Source: Nematopogon swammerdamellus
Taxonomy: Eukaryota > Arthropoda > Insecta > Lepidoptera > Adelidae
Reading direction: 5' to 3'
DNA: 64,000 nt
Assembly: GCA_946902875.1 (NCBI GenBank)
Contig: OX336336.1
Location: 27,483,558-27,547,557, forward strand
The position numbers were made by a program, and so were the translations under genes. The notes beneath the pieces are model-generated. The model ran no database searches. It was not told the origin of the DNA and was given only the letters and a program-made list of their open reading frames with translations. Below are positions 11,273 through 21,600 of this stretch, piece by piece (positions within the stretch are counted from its first letter, which is position 1; each line of letters starts with the position of its first letter).

Positions 11273-11279
11273 TATGGAT

Positions 11280-12010
11280 GTACTTATTGGTAAAATTCAC
11301 AGAGCATCAAATGCGCGCGCCCCTCCTAGAGGTGCCCTGAGCGCGATTTCTCTACAACGGCGTTGAAGCCTGTGGGCGTGGCCTATGACTTACATATGTG
11401 TGTTGTGCGTGTGCATTTGTTTTGTGCGTGTGCCTAACTTGCTCCTCTATGTGTGTAGTGTCGATACTAGCACACACACACACATACGAAGCGCTAGCAG
11501 CACTGCGTGTAGTTTTTGGGTTTCAAATATGATCCTTAGGGCGCCTCTAGTAGGGGGCGCGCGCGGTAGGTATTTGATGCTCTGTGGTAAAATTAAACTC
11601 ACGCCATACAACATCAGTGAAAACATTTAATTTCTATTCTATCTAAAACAACAAAACACCTATTATTAATGAACAATTTCATTACCTTATACGTTATTTT
11701 TATATCTAAATCAAGCCAAGACTGGCAAATACAGTTTAGGTAAATTTTGGTGAGAAAAAAAGAGTTCAATGATGTGAAATGTTAAAACACATTCTGAAAC
11801 CGCTAAAGAAACGGTTGGTAAATATGACTTTCTCTTTACCTACCTAGTTCTCAGTATGTGGGTAGGTACTTAATTTATACACAAAATTTAAAATTACCAA
11901 GGACACAGACATCAAGGATGTACCTACAGTCAGCGCGTATGTTCGTGGCCTCCGGCAGGAATGAGAGAATAGAATGTATAGTGTTGTGAATCAATCTCTG
12001 AAAGTAACGA
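11280..12010. other. Unresolved; short inverted repeat around GTGTGTGT/ACACACAC
   Basis: AGAGCATCAAATGCGCGCGC near 11299 pairs with GCGCGCGCGGTAGGTATTTG near 11560, suggesting a MITE at about 11299-11585. The remainder is AT-rich with nothing recognised. Confidence 0.45.
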
Positions 12011-12044
12011 CGTTTACGAAACCTCTTTTTTATTTATGACATTA

Positions 12045-12300
12045 AATAATTTATCTAATAAGGTCTTATTGCGTGGTTGAAGTACGAAGACAAAACAGGG
12101 GTAATCGTTTAAAGATCTATCGGCCTCCGCCCGCAGAGGCCACGAACGTGCGCTAACAGTACTTAAATTTAAAAAAAAACTACACAGTGAAGTTGTAAAT
12201 GCTGTTTCCGTGAATACTTTTAAATACAAACTGGACTATCATAAGTATGATAAAAATTGGTTGTCTGTAAAGTCGGTTTACGGACGATAGTTTTACGTGA
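12045..12300 (+). pseudogene. LINE RT C-terminal fragment, degenerate
   Basis: The + strand encodes HSEVVNAVSVNTFKYKLD, the last helix typical of CR1-like RT proteins, with frame breaks before it. Confidence 0.55.
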
Positions 12301-12837
12301 TAACGTCATAAAGTGGTAAGACTAACATATCCGGACCCTTGTCTCATGAATATTCTAAATTTGAAATCTTTTCCGACCGGCCAGATGCGCTTAATATATT
12401 ATGGTACGAGTAACCTCCTTTCAATTTGTGCTGCCCTGGTACTTTAGAACCAGAGAGATAAATGTGTACAAGCCGACGCTTGGGCCGATTGTGCCTCTCT
12501 ATCGCTTGTTACGCGCTCTCGCTTGCACACACAGGCTCAGATGGAACGTGACACTTTTTCGTGCGTGCAGCCGGTGTTCATCAATTTATAAGACGTGACA
12601 TTATCACGTCAAAAACAACAAAAACAAATATATATATATATATATAATAGTAACTAAATAAGTATTGTGATATAGGCGAATCAGCTAATAGCTGTAAAAA
12701 TCCAAAGAGTTTGTATGACGTAATACAAACTCTTTGTAAAAATCGTACTAGTACAATGTGACAAATAGAAATTGTGTGCAGACACTTCATTTATATTCTA
12801 GCTACTTACATTATTAAACTTATAGGCGGGTTGATAT

Positions 12838-13125
12838 TTTTTTTTATTGAAAACGCGACTATGTCGCCGAGCCACCCATAAGGTGTCTAACGACGCCCAT
12901 GGACATTCGGTCGTATGCGGGGGTTGCGAATCACGAATGCCATGCCGGTCTAACAGGTGCCCATTCACGCCCCTCTTGAAGTACCCGAGACTGTTCTTAG
13001 GGGGAAATATATGGGCAGGCAGAGCGCTCCAGAGTTTACCGATTTATTTCAAAAGCAAAATTCTGGCAAGTAGGCTAGTTATAACTAGGTACCTACCTAC
13101 ATTTAATATCTGTAAACTCCTGTGA
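12838..13125 (-). pseudogene. Jockey-like LINE RT C-terminal fragment
   Basis: The minus strand encodes ALWSALPAHIFPPKNSLGYF KRGVNGHL and [20 protein letters not shown], with a T-run at 12838-12846 (poly(A) of the insert). Related fragments are at 17720-17960, 46085-46215 and 58610-58815. Confidence 0.75.
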
Positions 13126-13254
13126 GTGAAGCGTTGTCAACACGCACCTACCGAGAATCGCAGAACAAATCTATACTGGCAAGCAACGGTCGCAGCTGAG
13201 CAACCAACTGCTGTTCAGTTTGGCACACTGTTAGCAGCACCCTTGTCAAGAATT

Positions 13255-14530
13255 TAAAATTGCAAATCGTGCAATGTGACAAATATAATTGTCTGCAGGT
13301 AGACATTCTTAATTAATATTCTAGTCTAGCTATTGCAAATCGTGCATTGTGACAAATATAATTGTGTGCAGGTAGACATTCTTAATTAATATTCTAGTCT
13401 AGCTATTGCAAATCGTGCATTGTGACAAATATTGTGTGCAGGTAGACATTCTTAATTAATATTCTAGCTATTGCAAATCGTGCATTGTGACAAATAAAAT
13501 TGTGTGCAGGTAGACATTCTTAATTAATATTCTAGCTATTGCAAATCGTGCATTGTGACAAATAAAATTGTGTGCAGGTAGACATTCTTAATTAATATTC
13601 TAGCTATTGCAAATCGTGCATTGTTTGTGACAAATAGAATTGTGTGCTGACATTCTTAATCAATATTCTAGCTATTGCAAATCGTGCATTGTGACAAATA
13701 GAATAGTGTGCAGACATTCTTAATCAATATTCTAGCTATTGCAAATCGTGCATTGTGACAAATAGAATTGTGTGCAGGTAGACATTCTTAATTAATATTC
13801 TAGCTATTGCAAATCGTGCATTGTGACAAATAGAATTGTGTGTAGACATGATTAATTAATATTCTAGCTATTGCAAATCGTGCATTGTGACAAATAGAAT
13901 TGTGTGCAGACATTTTTAATTCGTATTCTAGCTATTGCAAATCGTCCAATATTACAAATAGAATTGTGTGCAGACATGCTTAATTAATATTCTAGCTATT
14001 GCAAATCGTGCATTGTGGCAAATATAATTGTGTGCAGACATACATAATTCGTATTCTACAGAGGCGGCGCAAAGCGTGGGCGACGTGGGCGCTCACGGCC
14101 TCGCGGCCCGAAGGGCCTCGCGCCTCGAAATTTCATGCAGCTTTGATTCATGAAAAATATTCAGCTAGATCTATTAAAAGAGACCCCGAGTAAACATGTT
14201 TAGACTTAATCAAGCAAACTAAAGCTTACTATAAAGCCTTTATTAGACACAAGATGGGAAAACTGGACAGAGGCAGTGAATATATTATTGCGATTTGATG
14301 ATGTTGTTGAATGTATTTAGTATTGGCCAAATTGAGAGGGCCTCGCAAATGTATTTTGCCCACATCGAATTAAGTTCATGCCCCGCCACTTGTATTCTAG
14401 CTATTGCAAATCGTGCAATGTGACAAATAGAATTGTGTGCAGACATTCTTAATTAATATTCTAGCTATTGCAAATCGTGCAAATTGACAAATATGATTGT
14501 GTGCAGACACTTAATTAATATTCGAGCTAC
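13255..14530. repeat. Satellite-like tandem array, units of about 65-75 bp
   Basis: About 14 copies of CTATTGCAAATCGTGCATTG, TGACAAATAGAATTGTGTGC, AGACATTCTTAATTAATATT are interrupted by a hAT element at 14059-14391. Units differ by small indels such as GGTA. The preceding 60 bp (CTGTTCAGTTTGGCACACTG...) recur at 14635, followed by another unit start, so the whole block has been partly duplicated. Confidence 0.92.
14059..14391. mobile_element. hAT-type nonautonomous element in the satellite
   Basis: It is flanked by 8-bp duplications GTATTCTA (14051-14058, 14392-14399). Ends are CAGAGGCGGCGC and, inverted, AAGTGGCGGGGC. Its right end (TCGAATTAAGTTCATGCCCC GCCACT) is the sequence at the junctions of the cry2 exon 4 copies. 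Confidence 0.82.
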
Positions 14531-14699
14531 TCGCGTTTTTAAACATATAGGTCATCCTTATATTTCGAAATGCAAGATTCTAGTGTGGACATTTTTATTC
14601 TTATTTTTGTCAGACGCAGTTGACCAAAAAAGTGCTGTTCAGTTTGGCACACTGTTAGCAGCACCCTTGTCAAGAATTTAAATTTTCAAATCGTGCAAT

Positions 14700-15140
14700 G
14701 TGACAAATATAATTGTGTGCGATAGATGTTCCCCGTGTGCTTTCGTGTTTGAAAAATTATTATATATTTGGGCCAAATCTGTCCGTGAGAGTTTATTTGG
14801 TGAAAATCGGACGAGTACTTTTGACGATATCGCAAGTTGCACTGAGCGCGAGCGAGGGTACACTTGGGGAGATATTGGTGACGTCATCGGTGGTGGGGGG
14901 GAGGTCGAGTGCACCGTTTTGTGTAGTCGCCGAATGGGTCATTATGGCGTGGTGGCGTTCACGTATGCAGGTTGTATAGTTTGGCAGCACAACGCCGTAG
15001 AAAGTGCATACTTTATGTCGTCAACTTTCTGAAATGCCCCCCTTGTAGCGAACCGTAAGACGTTCATCGGATTCACGTCAAAACGGAACCGTTTACGAGA
15101 GCTTAGAGCTTAACAAGACCATCTGTTCAATGCATGCCTT
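14700..15140. other. cry2 3' flank, nothing recognised
   Basis: Moderately GC-rich, no repeat match inside the window. AAATAAA on the minus strand near 14795 could serve as a cry2 poly(A) signal. Confidence 0.3.
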
Positions 15141-15144
15141 CAGC

Positions 15145-15680
15145 TTACTTGTTGAAATCTTTCGAGGTCTGAGGGCTTACGGAGCTTGGAAAGTCCGAGC
15201 TGTTGTCCTGCGAATAGCTTATGTCATCGGTGTCCCTCGTCTCCTTGTAATAGTTCATGGGTATGCGCTGTGCTACATAGTTACCGTTGCTGCCTTCTTG
15301 TTTATGGCGATCGCTCATCTCGTCCGTGGTGATCATCAAGTTGCGCATCCTATAGTTCTGCATCTCCGGTTTCCCGCCATGATCGCGACTTGTTTTTGGG
15401 CTGTTTTGCGGTGATAGGTACGTAGGAGTGGCGATCGTGACTTGCTTGTAGGGGCTTGTCTTAATCGAGATGTTGGGCAGGCCATTTTGTTGAGGGATGC
15501 TGTCGAATATGTCCTGTTCTTCCTCGTCGCAAGGTTTCCGGCCGTGTAACGGGGACGCGGGGAGTGTATCGGGGTTCTGACTGCAGAGATATTGGGACTG
15601 GTTGATGCTGATGATGACAGCAGTCGGGCTCGGAGAAGACAGGGTGGCGTTGGGACGCTGCACCATTTGCGGATTGAGAC
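15145..15680 (-). CDS. cry2: cry2 exon 9, C-terminal tail and stop
   Basis: It encodes [20 protein letters not shown] through [13 protein letters not shown] and a TAA at 15147-15145. The tail is polar and of low complexity, as expected for cryptochrome C-terminal extensions. The stop overlaps a strong donor match (AACAA|GTAAGC), so a further short exon in place of this stop cannot be excluded. Confidence 0.8.
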
Positions 15681-18600
15681 CTTTAAATAGACAAATATGG
15701 TTAAAATGTGAATGATTTTAGAATTATTTCAATGGGCTGTTTTGGCTCTAAGAGTTTTCCCTTTTTTCGTCAGAAAAAAACTCATTGGTACACGCCGACC
15801 GGATTCGAACATCGGACCTCTGGCATGAGAAGCCCAAAACAATCGGCCACCCGCCGCTTGCGCAACCGTGCAGTCACGTGCGCGGCCGGCGTTAGAATGG
15901 CATTGACACAGAAGCAGAGCATTCTCTAACGTCCTACCGTCAACGTCGGTGACGCTGACTAGTTATGTCTCTGTCTAGTTCATATAATTAGACAGAGACA
16001 TAACTAGTCAGCGTCACCGACGTTGACGGTAGGACGTTAGAGAATGCCTGCAGAATGACAGCCCGCTCACCATTCGGTCTGAACTTGGTAAGCTGCGAGT
16101 ACACCTGACGGATGCGTTCGATGTTGATCTGCGATGCGATCGCGTGGTCGACCATCGGCACTGGATAGTCGGCGCCGATGCGGCAGCGAGCCGCCTCTTG
16201 CACCTGCTCCGGAGCTATCCACGGCTCGTGAACGTACTGTGTCGGCATGTTCTTCAGCGCGGGAATGTATCTTCTGTCCGATCAAAAGATGGAAATAAAG
16301 AAAAATATATTATTATGTATAGGTAATCGTCATACATAGGTACTGTATCCCTACTTGAAGCCCGCTGGGCTTGACAGAAATATCTCTGTCAAGCCTATCT
16401 CAGAAGTAGCTCTTAAGGTGAAACCAGTGTCCAACCACTGATCTAGATAGGTGTTGACGCCGAGCGAAGCTCGGTCGCCCAGGTACTTATTATTGAAAAC
16501 AGGATGGCAATTTTAGGTACCAACTGGCCCGCTAGACGCGCTGTATTATTCTGCATACAAATTATTATTTAAGCACTTGTCAACTCACTCACAACACTCA
16601 CGCAACGAAATGTAAAAACACAAAATCGAGCCTCTACCCCTTCAGACTCAGCATATTGGATTACTTATACTATAAAAAAGGCAGGATCGTAAGTACCTTA
16701 TGAAATCACCGTTGGGGTCGGCCTTGCGGCCGAATCTCACAGGGCAGTAGCAGTGGAAGAACTGCTGGAAGAACGAAGAGCACGAGAGCCACATCCAGGT
16801 GCCAGCGTTCACCGACCAATCCGCGTCCAGCAGTAGCTCGTCGAATACCTGCCGAAGGGGAATCGTGCAAGTTTCTCCATTAATTAACTAAGGAACGCGA
16901 TTACTACGCCATTTTTGTTACCAGGGTATCGTAATCACAGTATAGACAGGCCTCACGCACTCTATGTACTTGCACGCGCGCTAACTACCTACCGCCCGGT
17001 GGACCGCCGGCGATCTAATTCAGTGGTAACTCGTCAGCCGCGCGAACCATACCTACACGCTCGCCCACGCAACTGCGCGCAGCTGCAAAGCAATAATCAA
17101 TTTACAGTTTACACTCGATCGTTTAGGTACATTTTCGCACGTAGCGATTGGCAACGTAAAACAGTAGGCTATTAAAGCCGAGGGTATGGAACTTTTTCTA
17201 TGGAGTGATTTATCTGTTACGAAGTAACTATTAAGTAATCTGCGGTAGAGATCTTATTGGAAGTTCTAGTAGGTAGGTACCAGGGAGGGAGGTTAGCTCT
17301 GGTAGAATAATTTGAACACACTCCCTCAGACTGAGGTGTGAAAATGATATTTTGAACTCCTCAAAAAATCGAGATGTAAACACTCAATGATAGCTAAGTA
17401 CGTTCCTAGGCGAGATCCTATGGCAGCTGAAAACACGAACATTGACGCCATCTCTCTCTTGCCCCGGCGTCACTTGCAGCACACTGCGCGAGTGATAGAT
17501 GGCGTTTCGCGTGCCACGTTTGCGCAAGCCAACGCCAGTGTTGCAAGCAATAGAAACCTAATAGTAGCCAATTTAGGCACTGCAAAGGTGTGGAAGGTTT
17601 CCGGGTAATGTCTTTCCCAACTCTTTTAAATCGAGGGTAAATGGATTTTCTCGAAAGACTCTAGTATGTCTACAAGTCGGACTGCTACCTCCTTGGGGCT
17701 GTGAAAATGTGTCGTACAACAATTTTTTATGGGTAACGCGACATGTGGCATCGTTTCATCTACAAGTAGGTGTCTAACGATGCCCATGGACATTCTGTGA
17801 TGCACGGCGAATGCTATGGCGGCCTGACAGGAACCTTTTCACGCCCCTTTTAAAAACCCCAGCCCAGGCTGTAATTGGGAGGAAATAGATGAGCATGGAG
17901 TGCGTTCCACATTTTCCCGGTTCTGTGAATAAAAGACCTATAGAACCGGTTGGTTATATTATCCGTGGTAGGTCGATTGAATAAGGGTGCATCCCCTGTC
18001 CAGTACGCGTAGTGCGGAGGTGGAATGGGGACGGCGGAATCTCGTTAAACTATGGAGGTAGGTTATAGAATGTGAAGCAAATACTTTCCTTCATGCCTTC
18101 CTCCCAGGATATCCAGAGGTCGCCGCGCGTGAGGAAGCAGGCGACGGCGTGGCGAGCCAGGTGGTGCACCCAGCCCTCCTGGCGCAGCTGCGTCATGATC
18201 GCGTCGATCCACGGGAACCCGGTCAGACCCTGCGCTCGGCACAGTCAGATATAAACAGTACAAGGGGTCTTTTCGTACCTAGGGCAGTGAGTGAGTCACT
18301 ATTAATAGTAAAAAGTGAACTCACGCGAAACAGAAACGTGAGAGCCAGGTGGGAGTGAAGCGAAAAAGTTAAGAGAGTAAGTGAGCGCGTGTGAGTGGAG
18401 AGAGTGAGTGAGCGCGTGTGATTGAAGAGAGTGAATGAGTGTGTGGGTGAACAGAGAGTGAGTGAGCGTAGAAGTGAAGCGGGTGAGCGTGGGAGTGAAG
18501 CGATAGAGTTAGCGTAGAAGTGAAGCGATAGAGTGCGCGTAGGAATGCAGCGAGTGAGTGAGTGTAGAAGTGAAGCGAAAGGGTGAGCGTGGGAGTGACC

Positions 18601-21600
18601 GTAGAAGTGAAGCGATAGAGTTAGCGTAGAGGTGAAGCGATAGAGTGCGCGTAGGAATGCAGCAAGTGAGTGAGTGTAAAAGTGAAGCGTAGGAGCGAAC
18701 AGAGAGTGAGTGAGCGTAGAAGTGAAGCGAGAGAGTGCGCGTGGGAGTGAAGAGAGTGAGTGAGCGTGAGAGCCCCAGAAGCCCCCTTAATTTTTTTATA
18801 CACATGTTTTAACTGACGCTAATCTACACTCGCAAATAAAACCGACCCGCCTTCGTGAGATAAATCAACTGTACAGGTACTCACATTAGCCCACTTGGCG
18901 AGCGCCTCAGCGTTCTTCTCCCAGGGTATCTGCACGCAGATAGGGTTGCCGACCATGCGATCGAGTTAGGGTTGCGGTACAGGTACTCACATTAGCCCAC
19001 TTGGCGAGTGCCTCAGCGTTCTTCTCCCAGGGTATCTGCACGCAGATAGGGTTGCCGACCATGCGGTCGAAGTTAGGGTTGCGCGTGGCCGCGCAGTAGA
19101 AGAACTCCCGCCACAGCAGCTGGCCGTGCAGCGACAGCGGCGGCTGCACACCCTTCACCTTCTTGTACAGCTCTGTCAGCTGATAGTAGAACCGGCGCGT
19201 TGACAGGCAACCGAACCTGCCGAGAGAACATGGTATGAGTAGAGCAATCTGTTAGCCTCGGTAGCTCAGTGGTGCGTTCGGTCGACTGTTGTTAAGCACA
19301 CCTGAGCACGGTCAGTACTTGGATGGGTCACCGCTCGACCGTTGGAGGCTGACCGTGGTTCGGATTCCACTTAAAACTGTAGGTCCCTTCCCTTCTTACC
19401 TTACTAGGTGGTAGGATTTATCCCGCCCGGTGCACCACCCCGCCGCATCAAATGAAAGGTCAGTTAAAACGGCTATGGTAAATAGTTCGCGTTTTAAGTC
19501 CAGTTAAGCGTAGCCAGTACGACCTGAGGGAAGCACTGACATTGGCACCTAGTTCACCAAGGTGTTATGGGTTGACATCACGGATGTTGTAGGTGATGAG
19601 CCAACCGTGCGACACAAGCTCAGTGACGCAAAACATGTGCGTCACTGAGCGCGGGGCGGCCTTGACCGACGCCCGGCGAGACCCGGTGAGAATGTAAGTA
19701 GTGGTTGCGTAACGGATAGCGGGTGCTTCTGACGCGCGCTTGTGTGAGTGCATAATCGGTGCGCTAGTATGGAGATGGTAGGTTGCCTATGGATTTTTTT
19801 TATGGAAACTGACACGGTTGGCTACATTACCCAGAACATCTGTGATGTTTTCCCATAACACCTGGTGAACTAGGTGCCAATCTCAGTGCTTCCCTTTATT
19901 TCATGTCGGCTACACACACTGAACTGGACGGAAAACACGAACTATTTACCTAACCGTTTCGACGAGTTTATACGTGGAATTTGAACCGCGGTCAGCCTCC
20001 AACGGTCGAGCGGTTACCCATCCAAGTACTGACCACGCCCAGCCCAGGTGTGCTTAACTACCGAGGCTGACAACGGAACCTTAAAAATGAGACTAACCTC
20101 AGATACGGGGAGAGTCCGGTTTTAATGGCGAGCAGCGACTGCGGAGTCATCTTCGGCCTGCCGAACGACGCGACCCACGCCTTGCGCTCGAGATGCCGCT
20201 CCAGCCGCGCGAGGGCTTCGCTCTCGCCGCCCACCCACACGGGCGGCTTCAGCTTGTCCACTTCGAATTAAGTTCATGCCCCGCCACTGAATGAGACTAA
20301 CCTCAGATACGGAGAGAGTCCCGTCTTACTGGCGAGCAGCGACTGCGGGTCATCTTCGGCCTGCCGAACGACGCGACCCACGCCTTGCGCTCGAGATGCC
20401 GCTCCAGCCGCGCGAGGGCTTCGCTCTCGCCGCCCACCCACACGGGCGGCTTCAGCTTGTCCACTTCGAATTAAGTTCATGCCCCGCCACTGAATGAGAC
20501 TAATCTCAGATACGGAGAGAGTCCCGTCTTACTGGCGAGCAGCGACTGCGGAGTCATCTTCGGCCTGCCGAACGACGCGACCCACGCCTTGCGCTCGAGA
20601 TGCCGCTCCAGCCGCGCGAGGGCTTCGCTATCGCCGCCCACCCACACGGGCGGCTTCAGCTTGTCCACTTCGAATTAAGTTCATGCCCCGCCACTGAATG
20701 AGACTAACCTCAGATACGGAGAGAGTCCGGTCTTACTGGCGAGCAGCGACTGCGGAGTCATCTTCGGCCTGCCGAACGACGCGACCCACGCCTTGCGCTC
20801 GAGATGCCGCTCCAGCCGCGCGAGGGCCTCGCTCTCGCCGCCCACCCACACGGGCGGCTTCAGCTTGTCCACCTCGAACCCTGCGCGAGGCAACGTTTTG
20901 TGTTCGTATTTTTTTACTAAGTTTATTACTAAGTTTACGCCGCCGTCTGTCTGTCTGTCTGTCTGTCCGTCCGTCCGTCCATCTGTCTGTATCTTTAGAA
21001 CCGTAATAGGTACCACGTTGAAATTTTCACAGAATATGTGTTATTATGGCCGATATAACAACAAATAATAATAAAAATAAGAAAATGTAAAAAAATCACT
21101 GGGGTTCCCATAGAAGAAACACAAGCACAAGCAGCAAGTAAGAGCACGAAGACCCACCACCCACCTGCTGCATGACTCGGTGAAAGTACCGTGCCAAGGT
21201 GAGAGGTGGCGATCCTGTAGCCCTTTAGCACGGTATCTTGTCCTTATCCCTTAGTCGCCTTTTACGACATGCGCGGGGAGAGATGCAGTGAAAAGTACCG
21301 AACCCATACACGGTCAAGTTTCTACTTTACTTAGTTTCCGAGAAAAACCTCTGTGACAGATGGACGGACCCCGGAGTGATCTTGTAATGGTTCCGTTTTT
21401 CCTTTTAAGGTACGGAACCATAAAAAGTGAACTATTTTATGACATCCCTTTATAGGTAGGACAGACGGACGGACATACGGCGTAGGTTTAGTAATAGTGT
21501 CCGGTACGAAACTCTAAAAAACATAGCACAGTTTATCGCTGTACCTAGTTCCTCCAGCGTGGGTACGCCGAACCGCTCGTCGTGGTTTTCGGCGAACGGC

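Noticed and set aside
13255..14050. CRISPR-like array
   Set aside because: Repeats are contiguous, without unique spacers, in an animal genome: a satellite.
14700..15032. Several overlapping open frames on both strands (up to 110 codons)
   Set aside because: No splice context, no recognisable protein, and the frames overlap each other in all directions. They are treated as chance frames in moderately GC-rich DNA.
18509..18805. Open frames rich in SLRSL/THSLH on the minus strand
   Set aside because: Produced by the purine-rich minisatellite.
20092..20697. Mutually exclusive alternative exons as the main explanation for the cry2 exon 4 copies
   Set aside because: Only one copy has a proper acceptor, copy B is frameshifted and copy C lacks a GT donor. 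Decay of recent duplicates fits better.
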